A stretch of 33,335 bases of DNA from an uncultured Granulosicoccus sp. (GCA_937991945.1 CALKLO010000071.1:1-33335), one strand, 5' to 3'. Numbered from the stretch's first letter, positions 1 to 9,011 are shown. A program made the numbers and translations. The notes: generated by a model not told the origin, from the sequence alone.

Positions 1-1
1 C

Positions 2-1498
2 CTATACATGTCTATTGCCGAGCAAATGGGTACCACTCTGGCTAATACAGCGTACTCAGTGAACATCAAAGAGCGTCTAGATTTTTCGTGTGCACTATTT
101 GATGCGGGTGGCAATTTGGTGGCTAATGCTCCACATGTTCCTGTGCATCTTGGATCGATGAGTGAAAGTGTAAAAATCTTGTCGCGCCTGAACGAAGGTC
201 AAATGTTTCCAGGCGACAGTTTCATGCTCAATGCGCCTTTTAATGGCGGTACTCATTTGCCTGATGTGACCGTGGTGACACCGGTGTTTGATAAAACAGG
301 GGCTGATATTTTGTTCTTTGTTGCATCCCGAGGTCACCATGCCGATATTGGTGGCCGGACACCAGGTTCCGCACCACCGGATAGCAAACATATCGAGGAA
401 GAAGGCGTTGTTATAGACAACTTCAAGCTCGTCGATAAGGGTAACTTACGGGACAAAGAGACACGAGACTTACTCGCTTCGGGTCGCTACCCCTGTCGCA
501 ATATTGATAACAATATGGCCGACCTTGAAGCGCAAGTCGCCGCTAATGCAACGGGCATTCGAGAAGTACATCGAATGATTGAAAGCTTTGGTATAAACGT
601 GGTTCAAGCGTATATGACGCATGTTCAGTCTAATGCAGATGCATCCGTTAGGCAGGTTATTGAACGGCTTAGTAATGGATCGTGTGTTTACGCCCTAGAT
701 AGCGGTGCAGAAATACATGTGAAAATATCTGTATCAAAAAAAGACAGAGAAGCCGTCATAGATTTTACGGGTACGTCCAAGCAAGACGCTGGCAATTACA
801 ATGCACCTCTTTCAATTTGTCACGCTGTTGTTCTGTATGTTTTTCGCACACTAGTAGGAAGTAATATCCCTTTGAACGAGGGTTGCTTGAAACCGTTAAA
901 AATCATTGCTCCAGAGGGCAGCATGATCAACCCTAGTTACCCGGCCGCTGTTATTTCTGGAAATACAGAAGTCAGTCAATCTATCGCTGAATGCTTATTT
1001 GGTGCTCTTGATGTCATTGCAGGCTCACAAGGAACGATGAACAATTTTGTTTGGGGTAATGAGCGCTTTCAAAACTACGAAACCATAGCGGGTGGAACAG
1101 GTGCAGGCCCCGGATTTAACGGGGCTTCGGCAGTTCATTCTCATATGACTAACACGCGTATGACTGATCCGGAGGTGTTAGAAAAACGTTTCCCTGTAAG
1201 AGTTGAAAAATTTGCTATCCGAAATGGTTCGGCAGGTATTGGTCAATGGAATGGTGGCGAGGGTATAGAGCGTACGCTTCGTTTTCTTGAGCCGGTGACC
1301 GTTACCACGCTTTCCTCACATCGTCGAACACGTCCCTTAGGTCGTGCCGGTGGCGGTGATGGGGCTAGTGGTGTCAATTCGATTATTGATAAGAACGGAC
1401 AGCGTCAACTGTTGGGTGGTAACGATGAACGAAACCTTAACGTAGGTGATTGCTTTGAAATGCTGACACCCGGTGGTGGTGCTTGGGGTGATTCCTAG
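2..1498 (+). CDS. Hydantoinase B / 5-oxoprolinase family protein, 5' end outside window
   Basis: This is the C-terminal part of a HyuB-type subunit or domain, from the family that hydrolyses 5-oxoproline, hydantoins or related cyclic amides with ATP. The visible 498 residues begin [10 protein letters not shown]. That is an internal motif of the family, so the frame continues upstream and the ATG at 8 is not the start. [14 protein letters not shown] and [13 protein letters not shown] follow (about residues 21-51), and the protein ends in the usual glycine-rich GGGAWGDS. The [13 protein letters not shown] wording resembles the fused HyuA-HyuB 5-oxoprolinase of about 1200 residues more than stand-alone HyuB, but this cannot be settled here. 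An 11-bp hairpin lies about 55 bases after the stop. The family is secure; the substrate is not. Confidence 0.9.
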   Translation, partial: LYMSIAEQMGTTLANTAYSVNIKERLDFSCALFDAGGNLVANAPHVPVHLGSMSESVKILSRLNEGQMFPGDSFMLNAPFNGGTHLPDVTVVTPVFDKTGADILFFVASRGHHADIGGRTPGSAPPDSKHIEEEGVVIDNFKLVDKGNLRDKETRDLLASGRYPCRNIDNNMADLEAQVAANATGIREVHRMIESFGINVVQAYMTHVQSNADASVRQVIERLSNGSCVYALDSGAEIHVKISVSKKDREAVIDFTGTSKQDAGNYNAPLSICHAVVLYVFRTLVGSNIPLNEGCLKPLKIIAPEGSMINPSYPAAVISGNTEVSQSIAECLFGALDVIAGSQGTMNNFVWGNERFQNYETIAGGTGAGPGFNGASAVHSHMTNTRMTDPEVLEKRFPVRVEKFAIRNGSAGIGQWNGGEGIERTLRFLEPVTVTTLSSHRRTRPLGRAGGGDGASGVNSIIDKNGQRQLLGGNDERNLNVGDCFEMLTPGGGAWGDS

Positions 1499-1551
1499 TA
1501 AACACGGTGTTGAGTGTTTTTCTAGGTTTTTGCAAGATTTGCTAGAGTTGT

Positions 1552-1578
1552 TTGGGGTAAGGGTTATCCTTACCCCAA
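1552..1578. terminator. Hairpin between convergent genes, possible terminator
   Basis: A perfect 11-bp stem, TTGGGGTAAGG (1552-1562) with CCTTACCCCAA (1568-1578), closes a 5-base GTTAT loop. It lies between the stop of the oxoprolinase-family gene and the end of the minus-strand VOC gene. No proper T-run follows on either strand. It may act as a transcript-end stabiliser or a Rho-assisted end rather than a textbook intrinsic terminator. Confidence 0.55.
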
Positions 1579-1635
1579 TGCTTAGTTAATGCGTGTTAGC
1601 AGGCTGGCACGAGCCATTGTCGTGTGAGTTGCTGG

Positions 1636-2271
1636 TTAGTCAACAACCACTAAGCCTTGAGGCGTGTTCAGGGAAAATGAAAGCGCACTCGCGCCTTCAC
1701 TCACGCTGGCAAGGTGTGCCACCTGAAGAGCTTCAAGCATGGATTGCAGCTTGGCAGGTTCAGGATGCGATAAATTAACCGATGCGAGTTGTACGCCTAA
1801 ATCCTGTTGAGCGGTGCTGGGGTGAGGACCCGGAGACCATTCTATAAAGGCTGGAAGTAAGGCATTTTCAAGTAAATCGCCATTTTTGGGTACGGTTAAT
1901 CGCCATGATCTATCACCTCGTGTAAACGTGACTATTTCGCCTAGATCAATAGGGCTGTTAGCCACGAGTGTGTCAAGGTCGTCGGTATTAACAACCCAGC
2001 ACAGCGCACGGGGCCGAGTCACTAACTTTGCTTGTGTCTTAGGATCATCAAGCGTAAACCAGCGCGTACGACCTGGGTCTGGGGCATCAGGATCAATCGC
2101 TATGAGTTCTAGAAAGCTTTCATTACCAGATTGCATCACGCGATTGTGCGTGCTCATCAAATCATGCTTGCTACCTAAGCTTAAGGTGACTCCTAGCTGC
2201 TCTTTCAAGTAGTCAACGCCTTGAGTCAGGTCGTTAGCACCAATAGCGAAATGATCAATTTTGTTTTGCAT
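1636..2271 (-). CDS. VOC superfamily / glyoxalase-like domain protein
   Basis: A 211-residue protein of the glyoxalase-like (VOC, Glyoxalase_3 type) group, whose members are metal-dependent enzymes or binding proteins built from paired beta-alpha-beta-beta-beta units. It opens with KIDHFAIGANDL (possible metal ligand His7). It continues with STHNRVM (His42) and FLELIAIDPDAPDPGR (Glu55 and the following loop), which is the typical wording of this subgroup. There is no signal peptide, so it is probably cytoplasmic. It is the last gene of a minus-strand group behind the rhodanese, with a 70-base gap. The reaction cannot be inferred from the sequence. Confidence 0.8.
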   Translation of the reverse strand: MQNKIDHFAIGANDLTQGVDYLKEQLGVTLSLGSKHDLMSTHNRVMQSGNESFLELIAIDPDAPDPGRTRWFTLDDPKTQAKLVTRPRALCWVVNTDDLDTLVANSPIDLGEIVTFTRGDRSWRLTVPKNGDLLENALLPAFIEWSPGPHPSTAQQDLGVQLASVNLSHPEPAKLQSMLEALQVAHLASVSEGASALSFSLNTPQGLVVVD

Positions 2272-2341
2272 AACAGATTTTGAAAGGGTCCGAAAAGTCT
2301 TTGAGGTATGTGAGTCGCTAACGTTAAAGCGTGCCCGATGC

Positions 2342-2743
2342 TTACGCTTTCTTCTCAGGGAATTCGACTGGGCCGTTGTTCTTTTCCCATGTTGAGAATC
2401 CTTCTTTTAAGTGTGATGCTTCAAAACCCATGTCTTGGAGGGTGGCTACAGTAAGTGCTGAACGCCAGCCAGAGGCACAATGGAAAACGTATTTTTTATC
2501 TTGTGCGAAAACCTCTTTGTGGTACGGGCTATCTGGGTCTACCCAAAATTCAATCATGCCGCGTGGAGCGTGGATGCTGCCAGGAATGAACCCACTGCGT
2601 TGCCGTTCTCGGATATCTCGTATGTCAACAACGACGACGCTGGGATCATCCAGTGTAGCGATAAGATCGGGTGTCTCTATCTCTTCGATGCGATCTCGGG
2701 CTGCAGCAACCATGTCGGCCGCGGATATTTTCAGTGTAGACAT
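2342..2743 (-). CDS. Single-domain rhodanese-like protein
   Basis: A 133-residue one-domain rhodanese (sulfurtransferase fold). It shows VVVVDIRDIRERQRSGFIPGSIHAPRG (about residues 36-62) and the active-site loop HCASGWRSA, with Cys89 as the expected persulfide-forming residue. The loop is intact, so catalytic activity is plausible; the sulfur donor and acceptor are unknown. The length fits single-domain family members. It lies between the truncated dehydrogenase remnant (82-base gap) and the VOC gene, all on the minus strand and probably co-transcribed. Confidence 0.88.
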   Translation of the reverse strand: MSTLKISAADMVAAARDRIEEIETPDLIATLDDPSVVVVDIRDIRERQRSGFIPGSIHAPRGMIEFWVDPDSPYHKEVFAQDKKYVFHCASGWRSALTVATLQDMGFEASHLKEGFSTWEKNNGPVEFPEKKA

Positions 2744-2825
2744 AGTCTGTAGAGGTTCACAAAGCTAAAGAGTGAGCTCATATGTGAACACGATTCTCGT
2801 ATTCTTGCAATGTTGCCATATGCCC

Positions 2826-3431
2826 TCAAACAAATGAAAAACAGAACTCAGCTTTCTCAGTCACGTTTGCACGGGATAGCATACCTTCAGCCGTTGTATA
2901 CGAGCATGAAAAGGTCGCGAGTTCCGCAGCACTCAGCGAGCTGTTGATGACACCAACGTTGCGATGATCGATGCGAGCATATTGCGCAAAGCCTCCGTCG
3001 CATTCAGAGCCGTAGTAGCCGGTGGTTTTTTTGTTTAGTGGGTCATCCCAGTTTCGTATCCAATTATCAGTAATGACTCGTTTGCCGACATAGTTTTTTG
3101 GGTCAACTGATTCTCCAACAGCGACAATAGTGCCGACAGCATCAGCGCCTTGGATGCGAGGAAAGGAAATAGGAGCTCCACCCCATGTTGGACCAGCATC
3201 GTCAACCTTTGCGTACTCATCGCCGGTGGTAGCTTCGGTTACTGCCTTGGAGTACCAGCCAGAGCGGGTATTTACATCTGTGTTGTTCAAACCACATGCT
3301 GCTACTTTGATAATGACGTCGTGTGGGCCAGGTGTTGGCGTTGGCCAACTCTCATGCCATTCAAGTTTATCAAGTCCTCTATGACCCGTTAGCACGAAGG
3401 CGCTCATAGTGCTTGGAAGCTTCTGAGTCAT
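2826..3431 (-). pseudogene. Zinc-type alcohol dehydrogenase / quinone reductase family, C-terminally truncated
   Basis: The 201 residues match only the N-terminal GroES-like catalytic domain of medium-chain dehydrogenases (MDR family): WPTPTPGPHDVIIKVAACGLNNTD (about 30-53), the FPRIQGADAVGTIVAVG segment (90-106), and GGFAQYARID (146-155). Family members are usually about 330-370 residues. After SRANVTEKAE (186-195), where the nucleotide-binding Rossmann domain with its GxGxxG motif should begin, the frame ends in FCFSFV and a stop. No Rossmann sequence is found in the roughly 80 bases before the rhodanese gene. This looks like a 3' deletion, leaving a probably non-functional remnant. Met9 is an alternative start. 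It is divergent from the gene at 3608. Confidence 0.72.
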
Positions 3432-3607
3432 GGTTTTTTTCAGCTATTGTTTGGCAGGTGTGCGTTGTTAACTGAAACGGTAGTGTCTCGAGGCAACCTG
3501 TATTGATAACAGTGAGTTTATGATTAGGTGGCTAGCGGTTAAGATGATACCGGTTATGCGCACCGCTTAAGTCGTTAATAAACCGATTGACCATAGGATA
3601 TAAAATT

Positions 3608-4003
3608 ATGAGTGCAGAGCTTTTTAACGAAGATTTATTCCTGAAAGGTCTTGAGCAGCGTAAAGGCACGCTAGGCGATGAATATGTAGAAAAAAATCTT
3701 GCAGCGGCTGATGAATTTACACGGCCCTTTCAAGAAGCTATGACGGCTTGGTGTTGGGGCTTCGGTTGGGGGGACGATGCGATAGATGCAAAGACACGCT
3801 CCATGATGAACCTATGCATGATTGGTGCTTTGGGCCGAATGCATGAATGGAAAATACATTGCCGCGGAGCACTGAGTAATGGGGTAACAAAGGAACAAAT
3901 TCGCGCTATCGTGCATGTTATTGGCATCTATTGCGGCGTACCTATGGCTTTAGAGTGTTTCAGGGTCGCACGTGAAGTGTTGGAAGAGGCTGGCGAATTA
4001 TAA
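3608..4003 (+). CDS. Carboxymuconolactone decarboxylase (CMD) family protein
   Basis: A 131-residue all-helical CMD-fold protein. The core reads MHEWKIHCRGALSNGVT (about residues 78-94), then IRAIVHVIGIYCGVPMA (98-114), the familiar pattern of PcaC-like proteins including His84. The AhpD-type CxxC is absent, so a peroxidase role is unlikely and a decarboxylase or lactone-type role is more plausible. I chose ATG 3608 because AGGA at 3595-3598 lies 9 bases upstream; an in-frame TTG at 3587 would place that site inside the gene. No other protocatechuate-pathway genes are nearby, so a role in that pathway is not supported. Confidence 0.85.
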   Translation: MSAELFNEDLFLKGLEQRKGTLGDEYVEKNLAAADEFTRPFQEAMTAWCWGFGWGDDAIDAKTRSMMNLCMIGALGRMHEWKIHCRGALSNGVTKEQIRAIVHVIGIYCGVPMALECFRVAREVLEEAGEL

Positions 4004-4319
4004 ACTGTGACGCATGCAAGTTTTTTTTGGATTGCGAAATCGTTAATTTAATCACTAAGTCTCGTTCTTTGACTATATAAAAACGTACGGTGTTGTTATT
4101 GATGAAAACATAATCCGCACCCCAAAATATATCGTCATTAAGCGTATGTTTTAGTGATGTTTAGTTCACGGTTCGCTAAATCTGTCGAGCAATGAGGGGG
4201 CTGTTAACCGCATACTAGGTCATCAAAAACTGCCAGTCATAGCCTGAGAATTTCGGCTTGGTACAGACAGTCATAATAAAGCGTTATTTTGTAAGGCGCA
4301 GGAAAAAGCGAAAGCCGAT
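4004..4319. other. 316-base gene-free stretch
   Basis: An AT-rich intergenic stretch with a run of eight T at about 4021-4028 and no convincing open frame or RNA gene. TTGACT at 4069-4074 resembles a -35 box, but no good -10 box is seen at normal spacing. It presumably holds the promoter of the membrane protein that starts at 4320. Confidence 0.5.
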
Positions 4320-5561
4320 ATGACATTGTATCCAGTATTGCTACTACCGCTAATAGCGTTCGCCATGTTGGTGTTCTTGCCGTTGTTCGGTAACGATAGA
4401 AACGTCTCGAAAAAATTCAGAAGCCGCAAACGGCGGAAGGTTTTGCTTGGGCGTTTGGCTGTTTTTATGTTGCTTTTCGCAACATTCTTGACGCTTGTTT
4501 GGCCAATTGATGGCATAAGCAGTCTCGTGCAGGGCCTTCTAATTACCGTACTAGTCATGATTCCCGCTCTGGTGCTTCATTTTCTTGTTTCCATACATTA
4601 CGGAAACGAGGTAGATGGATTTTCAAAGTGGGGCAATGACGAAGACGGTGACGTGAAATGGGTGGACAGCCGCAGTTCTAGCCAATCGCAATCTGCGTCA
4701 ACTAATCAGGCTTTTGCTGGTGGAAAAAGCACACCAAACAAATCTCAAAAACAACGTTCAGCAGCACCTGCTAGTCCTGTTTCGGATCACGACAGACGGC
4801 AGTCAGAACAACCCATTCACCTCGGTCAAGACACGGAAGATCGCAGGCAGCCAAACCAGGCTATCCACCTCGGGCAGGAAACTGATCGCAGGCAGCCGAA
4901 TCAGGCGATACCACTTGGGCAGGAAAATGTCTCCAGCTCATCCAGCCAGGCTATACCCCTTGGTCAGGATTCACCTAGGCAGCGGCCAAATCAGGCCATT
5001 CATTTGAGCCGACAATCTGCGAGTGGGCGAAATGCAGGAGCAGACGTTAATAGTCGGCCTCGTACAACGCCTGAGGTGCGCGAGCAGTTAAACCAAGTTT
5101 CCAACTTAGTTCAATCTCATGATTTAGACTACGACGACGCCGCAGTAGATCCGGCAATTCCTGTGGTGAGTAAGCCGATCAGAGAACTTCCAAGATCTGC
5201 GATGAGTCAGGGGCTTACTGCTTCTGAGTCTGACGATTTAAGCTCCATGAGCACGGATCGCATGTCCGGCTTAGTCACCTCTCTGCGCGAAGAGAAAAGT
5301 CGATTGCAGAAGCTCGTCATCGCACAACACGCGGTGATCGAGTCCGAGCGAGAGTCAAACATTCGAAATCGTGGCCTTGCCCGCGACGCCATCGATCTGA
5401 TGCAAGGTGCGCAGAAAAATCTGAAAGTTGCCGAAAAACTGGCAAGGCGAGAGCGCACCGAACGCCAGCGCATTGAACTTGAGTACAAGAAAGTATCCGT
5501 GGCGCTCAACAATGCGATGTCGATCATCAGGACAAGGCAGAATTCTCCTAACCCAGGATAG
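4320..5561 (+). CDS. Unrecognised membrane protein with QAIHLGQ-type repeats and coiled-coil tail
   Basis: A 413-residue protein I cannot assign to a family. There are three hydrophobic segments (about residues 3-23, 44-62 and 66-92), with a very basic stretch between the first two (KKFRSRKRRK, 31-40). A polar Ser/Gln-rich linker follows (116-160). Next come five heptads, QPIHLGQ, QAIHLGQ, QAIPLGQ, QAIPLGQ and QAIHLSR, at 164, 180, 195, 210 and 225. The C-terminal part (about 313-402) is charged and heptad-like, probably coiled coil, and ends in a short Pro/Asn tail. ATG 4320 has only a distant AGGA (4300-4303); Met16 is an alternative start but would shorten the first membrane segment. The topology suggests a membrane anchor carrying a long cytoplasmic binding arm. 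No function is claimed. Confidence 0.75.
   Translation: MTLYPVLLLPLIAFAMLVFLPLFGNDRNVSKKFRSRKRRKVLLGRLAVFMLLFATFLTLVWPIDGISSLVQGLLITVLVMIPALVLHFLVSIHYGNEVDGFSKWGNDEDGDVKWVDSRSSSQSQSASTNQAFAGGKSTPNKSQKQRSAAPASPVSDHDRRQSEQPIHLGQDTEDRRQPNQAIHLGQETDRRQPNQAIPLGQENVSSSSSQAIPLGQDSPRQRPNQAIHLSRQSASGRNAGADVNSRPRTTPEVREQLNQVSNLVQSHDLDYDDAAVDPAIPVVSKPIRELPRSAMSQGLTASESDDLSSMSTDRMSGLVTSLREEKSRLQKLVIAQHAVIESERESNIRNRGLARDAIDLMQGAQKNLKVAEKLARRERTERQRIELEYKKVSVALNNAMSIIRTRQNSPNPG
4809..5012 (+). repeat. In-frame protein repeats, five units of about 15 codons
   Basis: Five copies of a Q-[AP]-I-[HP]-L-[GS]-[QR] heptad recur at residues 164, 180, 195, 210 and 225 of the 4320 gene, so the spacing is 16, 15, 15 and 15. 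The DNA is partly repeated as well: GATCGCAGGCAGCC occurs at 4839-4852 and again 45 bases later at 4884-4897. The linkers vary (DTEDRRQPN, ETDRRQPN, ENVSSSSS, DSPRQRPN) while the heptad stays constant, as expected for selection on a binding motif. Confidence 0.85.
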
Positions 5562-5676
5562 GTAGATTGGCACCCAGCCCAAGGTGTTTTGGCGCTGCGG
5601 AAAATTCTAAGAACGACAGGCTCCCATAAGGGTATTATTTCATTCGAAATTCTTTCTAATTTCCATGAAATAGCGC

Positions 5677-6597
5677 ATGCCTTATCTTCTTATCGCTGAG
5701 CAGCTACTAAACGGGATTCAGTTTGGTGTCATGTTGTTTCTCATGGCAGCTGGATTGACCTTGGTTTTTGGCGTGATGGGTCTCATTAACTTGGCCCACG
5801 GCTCACTCTTTATGATTGGAGCCTTCGCCGCTGCATGGGCGTCAGCCGCCAGTGGCTCCTTCACGGTAGGTCTCATTGCTGCGTTGGCGGCCGCCGCTGC
5901 CGCAGGTGCGCTAGTCGAGGTCGTTGTCATTCGACGTTTGTATGCGCGTGATCACCTTGACCAAGTGCTTGCCACATTCGCGTTAATACTGGTGTTCTCG
6001 GAAGGCACTCGTTGGATATTCGGCTCGTTTCCTCTATACCTCAATATTCCTGAGGCGCTCTCAGGCTCTATCACGCTGCCAGGGGGGATACGGTATTCCT
6101 TGTACCGTTTGACGTTGATAGGCGTTGGCCTATTGGTAGCATTGGGCCTTTACTTGTTAATAGCGCACACACGTCTCGGCATTCAGGTTCGCGCAGGTGA
6201 AAGTGATCGAGAAATGATCGCAGCCTTAGGCGTCGACATATCCAAACTCTATACCGTTGTGTTTGCCTTAGGCGCTGCATTGGCTGGGCTGGCAGGTGCC
6301 TTAGTGGGTGCTATTCAGTCTGTGCAAGTGGGCATGGGCGAGCCTGTGTTAATACTGGCTTTTGTTGTCATTGTCATCGGTGGTATCGGCTCCATCAAGG
6401 GGGCTTTTGTTGGAGCGCTTCTGGTCGGTCTTACCGACACGGTGGGTGGTTTATTTCTCCCTTCATTATTCGAATTGTTTATGGAGCCATCAGCGGCAGC
6501 CTCTGCAGGCTCAGCGCTAGCTTCAATGTCTATCTACATACTTATGGCAGTGGTGCTAATCATTAAGCCCTCAGGTTTGTTTGGGGCGAAGCCATGA
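5677..6597 (+). CDS. LivH-type ABC transporter permease
   Basis: A 306-residue inner-membrane permease of the branched-chain amino acid/urea (HAAT) importer class. It has about eight hydrophobic segments. Family wording includes the N-terminal LLNGIQFGVMLFLMAAGLTLVFGVMGLINLAHGSLFMIG and the internal loop VRAGESDREMIAALGVDI, followed by GAALAGLAGAL. It is the first gene of a tight operon: its TGA overlaps the next ATG (ATGA at 6594-6597). No strong Shine-Dalgarno sequence precedes ATG 5677. The substrate is unknown, since homologues carry amino acids, amides, urea and aromatic acids. Confidence 0.9.
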   Translation: MPYLLIAEQLLNGIQFGVMLFLMAAGLTLVFGVMGLINLAHGSLFMIGAFAAAWASAASGSFTVGLIAALAAAAAAGALVEVVVIRRLYARDHLDQVLATFALILVFSEGTRWIFGSFPLYLNIPEALSGSITLPGGIRYSLYRLTLIGVGLLVALGLYLLIAHTRLGIQVRAGESDREMIAALGVDISKLYTVVFALGAALAGLAGALVGAIQSVQVGMGEPVLILAFVVIVIGGIGSIKGAFVGALLVGLTDTVGGLFLPSLFELFMEPSAAASAGSALASMSIYILMAVVLIIKPSGLFGAKP

Positions 6598-7577
6598 ATA
6601 GAGAGCTGATTTTTGATGTAATGCTGATGCTCGGGCTGGTGTTGGTTCCTATCTGGGCGCACTTTGCCGATGAGCCATTTATTATCACGCTGGCTACGCG
6701 AGCAGCGATCTTCGCGATAGCGGGTGTGGGGTTGAATTTAGCCCTAGGGCAGGGTGGTTTAGTGAGCCTTGGGCATGCGACATTTTTTGGGTTAGGCGGT
6801 TATGCCATGGGAATACTGGCCAGCCACGCTCAATCGTATACTGCAATCACGGATTGGCCTGTCTTGATTGAGGGCACTAAGTCCATGCCAATTATCTGGT
6901 TAGTGGCTGTCCTGGTATCCGGTTTTGCGGCACTGCTTATAGGCGCTTTGAGCCTAAGAACAACCGGCGTGTACTTCATCATGATCACATTGGCCTTTGG
7001 CCAAATGTTTTACTACTTTGCTGTGAGTTGGTCGGCTTATGGGGGTGATGATGGTTTGTCTATTTATATACGCAATGATTTCCCCGGGCTCAATACGTTG
7101 GATCCCATTCAGTTTTTTCTTATCGTGTTTACGTGTCTCTTGGGTGTATTAGGATTTGCATCGATGTTAATTCGATCGCCATTTGGGCTAAGTTTAAATG
7201 CCGCACGACAATCGCCAGAACGGGTAGAAACCGTGGGTATCAATCCCTACCATTTACGCCTAACCGTGTTTGTTATTTCGGGCATGATCACAGGCTTGGC
7301 GGGTGCCTTATTTGCCGATTTAAATCGATTCATCAGCCCGAGTATGTTCAGCTGGCAAACCAGTGGTGAAATAATGGTTTTCATCATCCTTGGCGGTGTT
7401 GCAAGACGCAGTGGCCCTATCGTAGGGGCTGTTGTCTTTATTGCGTTGGAGCATTTTCTAGGAGGCCTGAGTGACTATTGGCACATCTATCTGGGTGCGT
7501 TGTTGCTGCTCATTGTTCTGTTTGCTCGTGGTGGCATTATCGGCTTGTTACTAGGTCAGGGGCGTGTTCATGACTGA
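6594..7577 (+). CDS. LivM-type ABC transporter permease
   Basis: The 327-residue partner permease of the HAAT importer. The family signature GVGLNLALGQGGLVSLGHATFFGLGGYAMG lies near residues 42-71. The loop LNAARQSPERVETVGINPYHLRL and the following GMITGLAGALFADLNRFISP are typical of the C-terminal half. It starts in a 4-base ATGA overlap with the LivH-type gene and overlaps the start of the LivG-type gene by 8 bases, implying translational coupling. It should pair with the LivH-type protein to form the membrane channel. Confidence 0.9.
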   Translation: MNRELIFDVMLMLGLVLVPIWAHFADEPFIITLATRAAIFAIAGVGLNLALGQGGLVSLGHATFFGLGGYAMGILASHAQSYTAITDWPVLIEGTKSMPIIWLVAVLVSGFAALLIGALSLRTTGVYFIMITLAFGQMFYYFAVSWSAYGGDDGLSIYIRNDFPGLNTLDPIQFFLIVFTCLLGVLGFASMLIRSPFGLSLNAARQSPERVETVGINPYHLRLTVFVISGMITGLAGALFADLNRFISPSMFSWQTSGEIMVFIILGGVARRSGPIVGAVVFIALEHFLGGLSDYWHIYLGALLLLIVLFARGGIIGLLLGQGRVHD

Positions 7578-8319
7578 CGTGGTTCTTCAAACACTCAACA
7601 TTAACAAGCGTTTTGGGGCTGTGCACGCAGCTCGCGATATCTGTATCGATTTGCGTCGTGGCGAGATACACGCATTAATAGGCCCCAACGGCGCTGGGAA
7701 ATCCACGCTCATCCAGCAAATAGCGGGAAGCTTGAGTCCGGATACGGGCAGTATCATTTTAGAGGGCGAGGACGTCACGCGGGACAGCACGGTGTCCCGA
7801 GCTAGAAAAGGATTAGCACGCACGTTTCAAGTGTCGGCGTTGGCAATGGAAGATACAGTCCTCCAAAATGCCTTACTTGGCGCGATGGGCGCGACAGGGC
7901 AATCATTTAAACTATTTGGCGCAGCGCTTAAGCAGTCAGCTTTACTAACTAGAGCCAACGATGCGCTGGAGCGTGTTGGACTACTCGACGTTGCACGTTC
8001 ACGCACATCTGAGTTGTCTCATGGGCAGAGGCGTCAGTTGGAAATAGCCATTGCACTGACCCTGAAACCTAAATTGTTTGTTATGGACGAGCCTATGGCA
8101 GGTTTGGGCACACAAGGCTCTCTTCAACTAACGCAGTTTTTAGACACACTACGCACGCAGGCACCCATATTGTTGGTTGAACACGACATGGATGCTGTGT
8201 TCGCATTGGCTGATCGCATCAGTGTTTTAGTGTATGGCCAACTTTTAGCCACAGGAACCGTAGCTGAGATTCGGGCCAACGAGAGTGTCAGGGAAGCGTA
8301 CCTAGGAAGCGACTCATGA
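7570..8319 (+). CDS. LivG-type ABC transporter ATPase
   Basis: A 249-residue cytoplasmic ATPase energising the LivHM-type channel. It has Walker A GPNGAGKST (38-46), the signature LSHGQ (149-153), Walker B VMDEP (171-175) and the H-loop His205 in LLVEHDMDAVF. I chose ATG 7570 because AGGGG at 7558-7562 is 7 bases upstream; a GTG at 7564 is in frame but sits too close to that site. It overlaps the LivM-type gene by 8 bases and the LivF-type gene by ATGA at 8316-8319. Confidence 0.9.
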   Translation: MTDVVLQTLNINKRFGAVHAARDICIDLRRGEIHALIGPNGAGKSTLIQQIAGSLSPDTGSIILEGEDVTRDSTVSRARKGLARTFQVSALAMEDTVLQNALLGAMGATGQSFKLFGAALKQSALLTRANDALERVGLLDVARSRTSELSHGQRRQLEIAIALTLKPKLFVMDEPMAGLGTQGSLQLTQFLDTLRTQAPILLVEHDMDAVFALADRISVLVYGQLLATGTVAEIRANESVREAYLGSDS

Positions 8320-9005
8320 GCCTACTTACAATGACGCATGTGGCAAGCTGGTATGGATCCACACAAGCATTGTTTGATGTTTCTTTATCGCTCAATGCTG
8401 GAGAGGTTGTTGCGCTAATGGGGCGCAACGGCATGGGTAAATCAACAACGATTAAAACTATTTGTAAAATGCTACCGGTGGGCGCAGGTGACATTGTTTT
8501 AGATGGTCATAAGCTCAATAGCCTGCCTTCTTTTAAAGTAGCCCGTCTGGGTGTCGGTCTTGTACCTGAGGGGCGGCGATGTTTTCCTAATCTTACCGTT
8601 GAAGAAAATTTAAGTGCAGCTTCGCGAGCGGGTGAATGGAATTTTGTCACCGTTGCTAAATTGTTCCCTCGACTTGAAGAGCGACGTCGCCAAATGGCAA
8701 ATACCTTGTCAGGGGGTGAGCAGCAAATGTTGGCTATTGGCAGAGCGCTGATGACCAACCCTCGCATTTTAATCTTAGATGAAGCAACGGAAGGCTTAGC
8801 GCCATTAGTAAGGCAGGAAATTTGGTCTGCTTTGCACACCTTAAAAGAGACGTCAAATCTATCACTGTTGGTGGTTGATAAATCATTGAAGGAACTTAAG
8901 GGCGTTGCCGACACTGCCGTTATTTTGGAGCGTGGTTCCACGGTGTGGTCTGGCGGCATAGATACGTTAGATGATCAAACCGTTAAGCAGTACTTAGGTG
9001 TTTAA
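8316..9005 (+). CDS. LivF-type ABC transporter ATPase
   Basis: The 229-residue second ATPase of the HAAT importer. It has Walker A GRNGMGKST (36-44), PEGRRCFPNLTVEENL (84-99, typical of LivF), the signature LSGGE (131-135) and Walker B ILILDE (151-156). The switch region reads VVDKS (186-190) where LivF proteins usually have VEQN; this is a mild deviation. It is coupled to the LivG-type gene by an ATGA overlap. The EamA gene begins 6 bases after its stop. Confidence 0.9.
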   Translation: MSLLTMTHVASWYGSTQALFDVSLSLNAGEVVALMGRNGMGKSTTIKTICKMLPVGAGDIVLDGHKLNSLPSFKVARLGVGLVPEGRRCFPNLTVEENLSAASRAGEWNFVTVAKLFPRLEERRRQMANTLSGGEQQMLAIGRALMTNPRILILDEATEGLAPLVRQEIWSALHTLKETSNLSLLVVDKSLKELKGVADTAVILERGSTVWSGGIDTLDDQTVKQYLGV

Positions 9006-9011
9006 CAACGC

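Noticed and set aside
1593-1778. Small plus-strand gene after the oxoprolinase-family gene
   Set aside because: It lies antisense over the well-supported VOC gene and shows no recognisable domain.
3587-3607. TTG start for the CMD-family gene
   Set aside because: The AGGA at 3595-3598 would lie inside the gene; it is ideally placed for ATG 3608.
2744-3607. Insertion sequence as cause of the truncated dehydrogenase
   Set aside because: No transposase fragment, terminal inverted repeats or target duplication are seen around the truncation.
4069-4099. Promoter with TTGACT -35 box in front of the repeat protein
   Set aside because: No acceptable -10 hexamer occurs at 16-18 bases spacing; the best match (TGTTAT) is 19 bases away.
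4809-5012. CRISPR-like or microsatellite array
   Set aside because: The repeats are in frame, imperfect at DNA level and conserved as a protein heptad; there are no identical direct repeats with unique spacers.
7564-7569. GTG start for the LivG-type gene
   Set aside because: It is too close to the AGGGG site at 7558-7562; ATG 7570 has normal spacing.
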